Source: Sphingobium sufflavum
GTDB lineage: Bacteria > Pseudomonadota > Alphaproteobacteria > Sphingomonadales > Sphingomonadaceae
NCBI RefSeq assembly: GCF_021403115.1
Contig: NZ_JAJSSH010000004.1
Coordinates: forward strand, 1 to 64,000
Direction of reading: 5' to 3'
DNA length: 64,000 bases
The translations under genes were made by a program, and so were the position numbers. This document shows positions 28,862-36,697 of this stretch, one piece after another. Below the pieces are notes generated by a model. The model had not been told where the DNA came from, ran no database searches, and was given only the letters and a program-made list of their open reading frames with translations. Position 1 is the stretch's first letter. Each line of letters begins with the position of its first letter.

Positions 28862-30381
28862 GCGCCAGTCTCCCCCATTTGCGCCTCCCCCATTTGCGTC
28901 TCCCCCATCCCAGCCTCCGCCATCAGGGTCCGCACATCGGTCAGCCGCCCCCTGATCGCCGCCGCTGCCGCCATGGCGGGCGACAGCAGGTGGGTGCGCG
29001 CACCCGGTCCCTGCCGCCCCATGAAATTGCGGTTGGCGGTGGACGCGCACCGCTCCCCCGCCGGCACCGTGTCCGGGTTCATGCCCAGACAGGCGGAACA
29101 ACCCGGCTCGCGCCATTCGAAACCCGCCTCCCGGAATATCCGGTCCAGCCCCTCCGCCTCGCCCTGCCGCCTGACCAGCCCGGAACCGGGCACGACCAGC
29201 GCCTGCCGCACCCCCGCCGCGACCCGCCGCCCCCGGACGACCGCCGCCGCCGCGCGCAGGTCTTCGATCCGGCTGTTGGTACAGCTCCCGATGAAGATAT
29301 TCTCGATGGCCACATCCTCCATCCGCTGGCCGGGGAGCAGCGCCATATATTCGAGCGAGCGCGCCGCCGCCTCCCGCTGGACCGGGTCCGCGAAACTGTC
29401 CGGCGACGGCACCCGGCCGGTGATCGGCACGACATGCTGCGGGCTGGTGCCCCATGTCACGCTCGGCGCGATGGCGGTGGCGTCGATCGCCACGCTCTTG
29501 TCGAACCGCGCGCCGGGATCGGACCGCAGCGTGCGCCACTGCGCCAGCGCCGCATCCCACTCCGCCCCCGACGGCGCCATCGGCCGCCCCTTCAGATAGG
29601 CGAAAACCCGCTCGTCCGGCGCGAACAGCCCCGCCCGCGCGCCCGCCTCTATCGACATGTTGGCAACGGTCAGCCGCCCCTCCACGCTCATCGCGTCGAA
29701 GGTGGAACCGCGATATTCGATGACATGGCCGATGCCGCCGGACGCGCCGATCCGCGCGATGATCGCCAGTATCACATCCTTGGGCGCGACGCCGAAACCC
29801 GGCGTACCGTCCACCCGCACCGCCATCGCGCGGGACCGGTTTAGGCGCAGCGTCTGCGTCGCCAGCACATGCTCCACCTCGCTCGTCCCGATGCCGATGC
29901 CCAGCGCACCCAGCGCGCCATGGGCGGCGGTGTGGCTGTCCCCGCACGCCAGCACGCTGCCCGGCAGGGTAAAGCCCTGTTCCGGCCCCACGACATGCAC
30001 GATGCCCTGTTCCGGCGCGGTCGCATCGAAATAGGGGATGGCGGTCGCCGCCACATTCCGGGCCAGCGCGTCGAGTTGCGCCGCGCTCTGCGGGTCTGCG
30101 ACGGGCAGGCGGCGACCGTCCGCGCCGGTCCGCGCGGTGGTGGGCAGATTATGGTCCGGCATCGCCAGCGTCAGGTCGGGCCGCCGCACCGTGCGGCCCG
30201 CACGGCGCAGCCCCTCGAACGCCTGCGCGCTGCTCACCTCATGCACCAGATGGCGGTCGACAAAGATCAGGCTGGAACCGTCGTCATAGTCGCGCACGAC
30301 ATGGGCGTCCCATATCTTGTCGTACAATGTGCGCGGCCCGCGCGCCGCCGCCCCCGAACCCGCGCGCACCGTCGAACGCAT
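28858..30381 (-). CDS. leuC: LeuC-like (aconitase-family) hydratase large subunit
   Basis: The 4Fe-4S large subunit, 507 residues. It opens [14 protein letters not shown] as LeuC proteins do, has the [13 protein letters not shown] loop, and holds the cluster cysteines in [14 protein letters not shown] and [13 protein letters not shown] 30381 has GGAGAG upstream; ATG 30408, nine codons earlier, also has an AGAGG site supplied by the hexamer repeat. The last 16 residues are a repeat tail [16 protein letters not shown] encoded by 15-bp tandem units, absent from ordinary LeuC. Divergent from the IclR regulator. With leuD it probably hydrates a substituted maleate for the lyase encoded at 32326. 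Confidence 0.88.
   Translation of the reverse strand: MRSTVRAGSGAAARGPRTLYDKIWDAHVVRDYDDGSSLIFVDRHLVHEVSSAQAFEGLRRAGRTVRRPDLTLAMPDHNLPTTARTGADGRRLPVADPQSAAQLDALARNVAATAIPYFDATAPEQGIVHVVGPEQGFTLPGSVLACGDSHTAAHGALGALGIGIGTSEVEHVLATQTLRLNRSRAMAVRVDGTPGFGVAPKDVILAIIARIGASGGIGHVIEYRGSTFDAMSVEGRLTVANMSIEAGARAGLFAPDERVFAYLKGRPMAPSGAEWDAALAQWRTLRSDPGARFDKSVAIDATAIAPSVTWGTSPQHVVPITGRVPSPDSFADPVQREAAARSLEYMALLPGQRMEDVAIENIFIGSCTNSRIEDLRAAAAVVRGRRVAAGVRQALVVPGSGLVRRQGEAEGLDRIFREAGFEWREPGCSACLGMNPDTVPAGERCASTANRNFMGRQGPGARTHLLSPAMAAAAAIRGRLTDVRTLMAEAGMGETQMGEAQMGETGA
28870..28909. repeat. 15-bp tandem repeat in the leuC 3' end
   Basis: CTCCCCCATTTGCGC and CTCCCCCATTTGCGT follow one another at 28870 and 28885, then a partial third copy. 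They encode the MGETQ / MGEAQ / MGETG tail of the LeuC-like protein. Confidence 0.85.
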
Positions 30382-30414
30382 CTTCGCTCTCTCCCTCACC
30401 CGCGCCATTGCTCT

Positions 30415-30498
30415 GCCTCTGCCTCTGCCTCTGCCTCTGCCTCTGCCTCTGCCTCTGCCTCTGCCTCTGCCTCTGCCTCTGTCTCTGTCTCTGTCTCT
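30415..30498. repeat. Hexanucleotide repeat (GCCTCT)11(GTCTCT)3
   Basis: Eleven exact GCCTCT units are followed by three GTCTCT units. The array lies in the shared region between leuC and the IclR regulator, 7 bases from the possible leuC start at 30408 and 34 from ATG 30381. On the leuC strand each unit reads AGAGGC, a Shine-Dalgarno-like word. Hexamer slippage would change spacing without changing frame. Confidence 0.95.
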
Positions 30499-30873
30499 GT
30501 CGCCGTCCTCACCCGCGCCGCCGCCCGTTTCCTCACCCGCGCGGCGCCACCGACCATGCCTGCCCCGGTCTTCCGGCGACCCTGTTCCGGCTGGCGCTGT
30601 TTCGACTGGCCCTCGTCCGACTGGCCCTCGCTCGATCGGAACACGCCCGATTGGAACACGCCTGATCGGAACACCCCCAACTGGAACACCCCCGGCTGCC
30701 CATCTTCCGCTGAAACACGCCTGCGTGGCCCGTCACCATCGTCCCGTCCCGCCACGACACGAATTTTATCCGCACAGCGGATAATTTTGCTGCCCTTTCT
30801 GGCCAGCCTGTTCACGATGCGAACAGAATGGCGCCATGAGTCGAGCAGCCACCCCCGCAGCATGAGGCCCCCG
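30499..30873. other. Leader region of the IclR gene
   Basis: No separate gene is recognised. The iclR reading frame is open through the region but reads as proline, serine and alanine-rich low complexity. Direct words such as GGAACACGCC and CTGGAACACCCC recur around 30635-30700. An AT-richer patch (GAATTTTATCCGCACAGCGG, ATAATTTTGC) near 30760-30795 is the likeliest promoter. Confidence 0.4.
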
Positions 30874-31683
30874 ATGAAGGACAAGGACCAGAATCTTCCC
30901 GAACGGGGCGTCCCCATCCGCTCGCTCAGCCGGGGCATCGCGGTGCTTCAGGCGATCAACCGGCAGGGGTCGCTGTCGATGATGGAAATCTCCCGCCTGT
31001 CGGGCCTGCCCTACCCCACCGCCTACCGCCTGGTGCAGACATTGGTGTATGAGGGGCTGGTCGAGTGCGAGCCGTCCCGCCGCCATTATCGCCCGACCGG
31101 CATGGTGCAGACGCTGGCCCATGGTTTTCAGGGCGACAGCCGGCTGGTGCAGGCGTCGCGCCCCCATATCGTGGAATTGACCAGGCGGGTGAACTGGCCG
31201 ATCACCCTGTCGACCCATGTCGGCTATTCCATGGTCATCCGCGATTCCACCCATTCGATCAGCGCGCTGACCTTCAACGAATATCACCCCGGCTTCGCGA
31301 CCCCGATGCTGGAGAGCGCGTCGGGCCTCGCCTATCTCAGCGCCGTGCCGGATGACGAGCGCGTCTCGTTGATGGACGGGATGAAGCAGATTCCCAACAA
31401 ACGCTGGGCCTATGTCATCGACCTGATCGAAAATGGCGGCCTGCTGGAGGAGATACAGCAGCGGCGCATCGCGGCGCGCGGTTTCAACCAATTCACCCGC
31501 AACCCCGGCAAGACATCGTCGATGGCGACGGTGGTGATGGATGGGGATCGTCCGGCGGGCACCATATCCCTCGCCTTCTTCTCCTCCGCAATGAAGATGC
31601 AGGACGCGATGGCCGCCTTCGCCGACCTGCTGCTCGCCACCGCGCAGACCATCCGCGAAGACCTGTCCCAGATCCCGCGCTGA
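30874..31683 (+). CDS. IclR-family transcriptional regulator
   Basis: A 269-residue IclR regulator with an N-terminal winged helix (RGIAVLQAINRQGSLSMMEI then LPYPTAYRLVQTLVYEGLVE) and a C-terminal effector domain (about 100-265). ATG 30874 is preferred because GAGG lies seven bases upstream and homology starts just after it; ATG 30862 is possible. It is divergent from leuC and converges on the isochorismatase gene, so it sits in the middle of the cluster and probably responds to an early aromatic or acid intermediate. Confidence 0.92.
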   Translation: MKDKDQNLPERGVPIRSLSRGIAVLQAINRQGSLSMMEISRLSGLPYPTAYRLVQTLVYEGLVECEPSRRHYRPTGMVQTLAHGFQGDSRLVQASRPHIVELTRRVNWPITLSTHVGYSMVIRDSTHSISALTFNEYHPGFATPMLESASGLAYLSAVPDDERVSLMDGMKQIPNKRWAYVIDLIENGGLLEEIQQRRIAARGFNQFTRNPGKTSSMATVVMDGDRPAGTISLAFFSSAMKMQDAMAAFADLLLATAQTIREDLSQIPR

Positions 31684-31709
31684 CGGGCGCACGCGGCGCA
31701 AACCGCCCC

Positions 31710-32336
31710 CTACACCCCCGCGATCAGCGCCACCGCCCGCTCCGTGTCGATCACCTCCGCCATCTTGGCCTGCATGTCGAACAGGTTGCCCTCATGCGGC
31801 CGCGCGTCGCGGTCGGCGCAGCCATCGCTGACCACGAATGGCGCAAAGCCATGGCACAGGCTGTCCAGCGCGCTCGCCCGCACACAGCCCGACGTGGAAT
31901 AGCCGGTCAGCAGCAGGCAATCCACGCCCATCGCGTGCAGCATCGGGGCCAGCGCGGTGCCAAAGAAGATGGAGGGGTAGAATTTGCCCAGCACATGGTC
32001 CCCCGGCTGTGGCGTCAGTTCCGGCGGAAACGCGCCCAGCGGCGACCCGGCGTCGAACGCCTTCAACGCGGGCACCTTGCGATAGAATAGCCCGCCCTCC
32101 CGTCCGCCGGGGGCATAGCGGATGTTGGTGAAGATCACCGGCACCCCCTTCGCCCGCGCGGCCTGCGCCAGCCGCGCCATCTGCGGCAGGGCATTGTCCG
32201 GTCCCAGATACAGCGGCGACGCCGGGTCGATATAGGCCATCACCACGTCGATGATGACCAGCGCAGGGGACGCGCCGAACGGCAATGAGCCGTTGAAGCC
32301 CGCCGCCGCATAATCGCTGTCGATATCATCCTGCAT
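31710..32336 (-). CDS. Isochorismatase-like cysteine hydrolase (maleamate / carbamoylsarcosine amidase type)
   Basis: A 208-residue amidase of the isochorismatase fold. The catalytic triad is complete: Asp30 (VIIDVVMAY), Lys118 (LGKFYPSIFFGT) and Cys151 (GYSTSGCVRASA). The STSGCVRAS text is that of N-carbamoylsarcosine amidases and NicF-type maleamate amidases, rather than of true isochorismatases, which lack the cysteine. It overlaps the upstream lyase gene by 11 bases. I infer hydrolysis of a half-amide formed after ring opening, giving ammonia and a dicarboxylate. Confidence 0.9.
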   Translation of the reverse strand: MQDDIDSDYAAAGFNGSLPFGASPALVIIDVVMAYIDPASPLYLGPDNALPQMARLAQAARAKGVPVIFTNIRYAPGGREGGLFYRKVPALKAFDAGSPLGAFPPELTPQPGDHVLGKFYPSIFFGTALAPMLHAMGVDCLLLTGYSTSGCVRASALDSLCHGFAPFVVSDGCADRDARPHEGNLFDMQAKMAEVIDTERAVALIAGV

Positions 32337-33201
32337 AACGGTCGCCCTCCTCCAGCATCTGTTGCGCGCCGGTCAGCCGGTTCATGATGCCCAGGTCGGC
32401 CATTGTCTCGCGCACGCCATCGGTCGATCCCGTCTCCCGCAGGGCCGCGAATACCCCCGGCGCGGCCCCCACCATGGCGTGCATCAACAACAGCGGATGC
32501 AGCGTGATCGCATAGCCCAGCGCAAAGAAACGGCCGCTGTCGGTCGCGGGCGTCACCCCGCCCTCGACCAGATTATGGACCAGCGGCACCCGCCCGGCAA
32601 AGCGGGCCGCGATCGCCTCCGCCTCCGCCATCGTGCGCGGCCCCTCCACGAACAGCAGGTCGGCCCCCGCCTCCCGATAGGCGTCCGCCCGGTCCATCGC
32701 GGCGTCCAGCCCCTCTATCGCCAGCGCATCGGTGCGCGCGATGATCGCCATGCCGTCCCGCGCATCCACCGCGGCGCGGATGCGGCCCACCGCCTCGGCC
32801 AGCGGCGCCACCCGCTTGCCCGCCATATGGCCGCACCGCTTGGGGAACAACTGGTCCTCGATCTGCACCGCCGCCGCGCCCGCCCGGTCCAGCTGGCGCA
32901 CCAGCCGTTGCAGCGTGATCGCATTGCCGAACCCGGTGTCGCCATCGACGATCAGCGGCAGGCGCACCCGGTCCGCGATCTGCATCACCGCGTCCACCAG
33001 TTCGCTGGCCGTCACCAGCCCGATGTCGGGCCGCCCCAGCCGCGCCATGGCCAGCCCGCCGCCGCTGACAAAGGCGGCCTCGAATCCCGCCTGCTCGACC
33101 AGCAGCGCGGTCAGCCCGTCCCAGCATCCCGGCACCTGCATCCCCCGCCGCCGTCCGTCGGCGCCCATGGCCAGCCTTGTCGTCAGCCGATGCTCCGGCA
33201 T
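32326..33201 (-). CDS. Isocitrate lyase / PEP mutase-superfamily C-C lyase
   Basis: A 291-residue barrel enzyme. The active-site loop EDQLFPKRCGH has Cys123, which marks lyases such as 2-methylisocitrate lyase, 2,3-dimethylmalate lyase and oxaloacetate hydrolase and argues against PEP mutase. The Mg2+ site is in VDGDTGFGN and the loop ARTDALAIEGLDAAM follows. The start overlaps the deacetylase stop by one base. Beside a LeuCD-type hydratase this resembles the end of anaerobic nicotinate breakdown, in which dimethylmalate is split into propionate and pyruvate. The natural substrate here is unproven. Confidence 0.88.
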   Translation of the reverse strand: MPEHRLTTRLAMGADGRRRGMQVPGCWDGLTALLVEQAGFEAAFVSGGGLAMARLGRPDIGLVTASELVDAVMQIADRVRLPLIVDGDTGFGNAITLQRLVRQLDRAGAAAVQIEDQLFPKRCGHMAGKRVAPLAEAVGRIRAAVDARDGMAIIARTDALAIEGLDAAMDRADAYREAGADLLFVEGPRTMAEAEAIAARFAGRVPLVHNLVEGGVTPATDSGRFFALGYAITLHPLLLMHAMVGAAPGVFAALRETGSTDGVRETMADLGIMNRLTGAQQMLEEGDRYAG

Positions 33202-34115
33202 CAGCCGAGCTGTCCCGGAATATGGCTCTCATGGTTCGCCAGATACCAGTCGGCGATCTCTTCCCGCGTCGTCCACCACACGCCGGGTAGCGACTTGGCA
33301 TGGGCGATGAACTCGCGCAGCGCCCGGATGCGGTGGGCGCGGCCGGACACATGGGGATGCAGGCCGACATTCATGATCCGCCCGCTCGTCGCGCCTTCCG
33401 CATACAGCACGTCCAGTTCCTCGATCAGCGCCTGCGAAAACTGGTCGGTCGTGAAATTCTTGCGGGTGATGAAGGTGAAATCGTTGATCTCGTTGGAATA
33501 GGGGGTCGAGACGATCGGGCCATTGGGCGTACGCAACAGGTACGGCTGATCGTCGTTCATGATGTCGCAGTAAAAGGTGCAGCCATATTCGGCCAGGATG
33601 TCCGCCGTCTGGAGCGTGCCGCGCAGCGAGGAGGACAGCCAGCCCTTGGACTTGCGCCCCGTGAATTTCTCGAACTGGTCCAGCGTCCGCAGCACGATCT
33701 CGCGCTCCTTCACCGGGTCTTTCGCATAATCGGTCAGCAGCTCGCCCTGCTCCCAATTATGCGCCAGCAATTCCCAACCGCGTTCCAGCACCGCGTCGGT
33801 CATCGCCTTGCGCCGTTCGAACGTCACGGCGTTGGTGGTGCAGGATGCGGGCACGCCCATTTCGTCGAACAGGTCGAACAAGCGCCAGATGCCGACCCGC
33901 TGGCCATATTCGCGCCAGCTATAATTGGGGAAATCGGGGGTGTGGCCGGGCAATATGTCGGGCAGGATCGCGGGACCGCCGGCATAATAGGCGCGGTCGG
34001 TGTCCTTCGTCAGATCCCATGTCTCCAGGTTGAACGTCAGGATCAGCGCGACCCGCGCCCCGTTCGGCCAGATCAGCGGCTTGCGGTGCGGCAACGGGAC
34101 ATAATCATATTCCAT
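33201..34115 (-). CDS. Polysaccharide-deacetylase-fold amidohydrolase (PuuE-like)
   Basis: A 304-residue NodB-fold protein without a signal peptide, so cytoplasmic. It reads RVALILTFNLETWD where cell-wall deacetylases have TFDDG, and has SWREYGQRVGIWRLFDLFD and LHPHVSGRAHR near the end. These features match the PuuE allantoinase and cyclic imidase branch, which opens C-N bonds in small rings or linear amides rather than deacetylating sugars. First gene of a three-gene operon with the lyase and amidase. I infer that it hydrolyses a cyclic imide or amide upstream of the amidase. Confidence 0.88.
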   Translation of the reverse strand: MEYDYVPLPHRKPLIWPNGARVALILTFNLETWDLTKDTDRAYYAGGPAILPDILPGHTPDFPNYSWREYGQRVGIWRLFDLFDEMGVPASCTTNAVTFERRKAMTDAVLERGWELLAHNWEQGELLTDYAKDPVKEREIVLRTLDQFEKFTGRKSKGWLSSSLRGTLQTADILAEYGCTFYCDIMNDDQPYLLRTPNGPIVSTPYSNEINDFTFITRKNFTTDQFSQALIEELDVLYAEGATSGRIMNVGLHPHVSGRAHRIRALREFIAHAKSLPGVWWTTREEIADWYLANHESHIPGQLG

Positions 34116-34975
34116 GCGACATTCCTTCTCGTTCCATTTCGTTCGGGCGCCACAGGGCGCAGTTCAGGCGCATTTTCGGCGCGTTTTGGGTGCGTTCCGG
34201 GCGCAATAGCGACGCAGTGCGGGCGCAATTCGGCATGGTTCGACACGCTTCGGACGGGACAAGCGTGGTTCGGACGGCATCATGCGGTGGTGCGGACCGG
34301 CTTCCGGCCCATCCCAACCTCCACCCCACCGGACTCCGAACCTCCGCCCGCACGGCCTGCTCCTCCCGGTAAATTGCTCCCCCGACGAACCCGTGCCCCG
34401 CGATGCTTCCTCTGCTTCCTCCATGCGACCGCCCCTCCCCGCGACATCTCTCCGGCGGCATGGCCCGGCAAGATGACACGGCCCGGCGACCCCACGAAAG
34501 GACAGGGACAGAAGGCTCCGCAAACCGACAGGACGCACCCGGCCTCCGCCCCGGCTCCTCCGCCGAAAGCGCCGTGTGTCGCCATGCTCCCGCGTCACCA
34601 TGCCCCTGCCTGCCACATCCCTGCCCGTCACGTCCCTGCCCGTCACGCCGCCGCTCCGCCCGGCCCCGGCCCCGGCTCGCCAAGCGCTTGCCCAGCACAG
34701 CACAGCCAAGCCAAACCATTGCGTCGATCCCGGCGTGCCTCCGTCCCTGCCCTGTCTCCACGTCCTGTCTCCACGCCACTTCGCCACGCCACGCCCTGCC
34801 ATCGTCAGGCCGCCATAGTCCCGATCAGGACATGCCATCGCAAAGGTCGCAAGCCCTTATGTCCGCACAGCGATCATTTCCCACCGCCTCTCTGGCGCAT
34901 CCGCCCGCCACCGGGCGTTGTGGCGCAGGACGACGGGGACGGAAGGGCCAGGCGGAGGGCGGCGGCAAGAGAGGC

Positions 34976-35016
34976 GACGAAGGCGGCGGAGGCGGCGGCG
35001 GAGGCGGCGGAGGCGG
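34976..35016. repeat. GGCGGA-rich simple repeat
   Basis: About 40 bases made of GGCGGA and GGCGGC units in irregular alternation, within the gene-free region. Confidence 0.8.
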
Positions 35017-35175
35017 CAAGGGTATGATGACAGTGGATGGAATCGCGAACATCTGGACGAACGCCTTGTACCCACGCGCAGACGGCACGGGAGGATGCAG
35101 GCCCGATGCATACACCCTGCACCCGCACGCCCCCCTTGCCTTGCCTTGCCCCTGCGTTGCCACTGCCCCTGCCCC

Positions 35176-35235
35176 GGCTCGGCTCGGCTCGGCTCGGCTC
35201 GGCTCGGCTCGGCTCGGCTCGGCTCGGCTCGGCTC
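35176..35235. repeat. Pentanucleotide array (GGCTC)12
   Basis: Twelve perfect GGCTC units. The unit length is not a multiple of three, so slippage would shift frame if the array were translated, but no supported gene covers it. It lies about 250 bases before the secreted esterase start, in the same frame-open stretch. Confidence 0.95.
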
Positions 35236-35488
35236 GGCATCCGATGCCCAATCCGCGCGAGGAAACCAGCCCCCATGCCCGGACCGTCCGCGCTGCACGG
35301 GCAGGCCCCCTGTCGCGTCGATGCGGGCGACCTGCGCGCAGGCCATGCGATGGAGCGGGCCGACAGGCTCCATCGGCCTGTGGACCGGCGCAACGGATCG
35401 GAACGACAAACCGGAACGGCTGGCCCGGTCCACAGGACAACCCCAAGACAATAATTCATTACGGATAAAGAACAAAAAGGATCAACCC

Positions 35489-36424
35489 ATGCGACACCCC
35501 CTCTGGCTGGCGGCCCTGACGGCAGCCCTGTCCCCCCTTCCCGCAAACGCCCTTTCGGTTGGTCATCTTGTAACCCTCGACCCCGTCGCACCCACTCCGG
35601 CGGACCCCGCCGCGCCCTTGCTGCGCCTGACGTTTCCGGCATCGGGGGACCATCTCCCGGTGGTGATCCTCTCGCACGGCAACCGCCTCTCCCGCACCGA
35701 CTACCAACCCCTCGTCTCCGCCCTCGCCCGCGCCGGGTATCTGGTGGTGCAGCCCGATCATCCCGACGCTTCCATCGACGGATTCACGCCCGCCACGCCC
35801 CAACCCGAAAACACATGGCGCACCCGCATCGAACAGCTCGCCTGGGTCGCCCGCCATCTCACTTCCCTGACCCGCGCCATCCCCCTGCTGCGCGGCCGGG
35901 TGGACGCCAGTCGCATCGCCATCGTCGGCCACAGTTTCGGCGGCCACACCGCCGCCCTCGCCATGGGCGCGCGGGTGCGGGATACAGGCGCGAACCCCGC
36001 TCTCCCCTCGATCCGGGCGGCGGTGCTGCTCGCCCCGCCCGGCGACCATGACGGCCTGACCCCGGAGTGGAAGGCCCGCGCGCCCTATCTGCGGGTCGAC
36101 TGGTCCGGGCTGCACGGCCCCCTGCTCATCATCAACGGCGACAAGGACGACACCCCGCTCACCGACCGGGGACCGCAATGGCATGACGCACCCTATCGTC
36201 TGGCCCCTGCGGGACGCGACATCTGCCTGATGACCGTGCCGGGCGTCGGCCATTATCTGGGCGGTATCGACAGCCCCCTGCGCGGTCCCACGGGCGACGC
36301 AACGCCGGAGCGCCGGACGGCGGTCTTCTCCGCCATTCTCAGCTTCCTCGCTGCGAAACTGCGTCCCACGCCCGCCAGCCAAAAAGACTGGATCGACCGC
36401 CGCGAGACGCTCGACTGCAAATAG
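35489..36424 (+). CDS. Secreted alpha/beta hydrolase (PAF-acetylhydrolase / dienelactone-hydrolase-like)
   Basis: A 311-residue esterase with a signal peptide (MRHPLWLAALTAALSPLPAN). The core shows VVILSHGNRLSRTDYQPLVS (oxyanion loop), the serine nucleophile Ser149 in AIVGHSFGGHTAA, an acid region at INGDKDDTPLTDRG, and the catalytic histidine in VPGVGHYLGGID. AAAAAGG eight bases before ATG 35489 sets the start, although the frame is open far upstream through low-complexity sequence. The gene stands alone and converges on the small unknown gene at 36434. Confidence 0.87.
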   Translation: MRHPLWLAALTAALSPLPANALSVGHLVTLDPVAPTPADPAAPLLRLTFPASGDHLPVVILSHGNRLSRTDYQPLVSALARAGYLVVQPDHPDASIDGFTPATPQPENTWRTRIEQLAWVARHLTSLTRAIPLLRGRVDASRIAIVGHSFGGHTAALAMGARVRDTGANPALPSIRAAVLLAPPGDHDGLTPEWKARAPYLRVDWSGLHGPLLIINGDKDDTPLTDRGPQWHDAPYRLAPAGRDICLMTVPGVGHYLGGIDSPLRGPTGDATPERRTAVFSAILSFLAAKLRPTPASQKDWIDRRETLDCK

Positions 36425-36433
36425 GCGATCACT

Positions 36434-36697
36434 CTAGCGGGCGCGCAGAGCCTCCAATATGGTGTCCAGCAACTGCTGCCGCCGCGCCGTCAGTCTTGCC
36501 GCCATCGCCTCGTCCGGCTGGTAGCGATCGATCCGTTCGACCGGCACCCCCGCCTCGGCCAGCACGGCCTCCAGCACCATCTGCCGGTCGCTGACCACCC
36601 ACAGTTCGCGGGTCAGCGCAATGATCGCTTCCCCCAGATCGTCGATCCGCGACGGGTCCAGTATCTGCCGAGGCGCTGTATGATCCGATCCCGTCAT
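36434..36697 (-). CDS. Small unknown protein, partner of methyltransferase 1
   Basis: An 87-residue acidic, helical, cytoplasmic protein that I do not recognise. Its start overlaps the stop of the methyltransferase at 36694 by four bases, so it is translated from the same message. The stretch LWVVSDRQMVLEAVLAEAGV followed by ERIDRYQPDEAMAARL aligns with LAVTRERLDTVERLAQAAGL and DDVDSFQPDGASSQAR in the 106-residue protein at 43593, which is likewise coupled to a methyltransferase. I infer an accessory subunit of the enzyme. Confidence 0.75.
   Translation of the reverse strand: MTGSDHTAPRQILDPSRIDDLGEAIIALTRELWVVSDRQMVLEAVLAEAGVPVERIDRYQPDEAMAARLTARRQQLLDTILEALRAR

Larger units (their letters stand above)
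34116..35488. other. 1.37-kb repeat-rich region, no gene recognised
   Basis: All six frames contain long open stretches, but they are proline, arginine, alanine or serine-rich with no family resemblance and no ribosome site in front. The region has words repeated on short scales (GTCCCTGCCCGTCACG near 34625-34650, GTTCGGGCGC near 34140-34190), a GGCGGA-rich block and a 12-unit GGCTC array. The 80 bases before the esterase gene turn AT-richer (AATAATTCATTACGG) and are a likely promoter. Confidence 0.55.

Noticed and set aside
27044..29599. Long plus-strand open frame opposite leuC, leuD and the isomerase-like gene
   Set aside because: GC-rich shadow of recognised minus-strand genes, rich in Arg, Pro and Ala, with no family resemblance.
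28265..30381. Leucine biosynthesis genes
   Set aside because: No leuA or leuB nearby and the context is catabolic; family names are kept but the role is probably different.
29869..30873. Upstream extension of the IclR frame encoding a Ser-Ala repeat
   Set aside because: It overlaps leuC on the other strand and is produced by the hexamer repeat; the regulator starts near 30874.
32326..33201. PEP mutase or phosphonopyruvate hydrolase
   Set aside because: The KRCGH loop with a catalytic cysteine fits the lyase branch of the superfamily, and no phosphonate genes are near.
35176..35235. CRISPR-like array
   Set aside because: A simple pentamer repeat without spacers.
34403..35488. Long upstream extension of the secreted esterase frame
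   Set aside because: The extension is low-complexity and runs through the GGCTC array; the signal peptide and ribosome site place the start at 35489.
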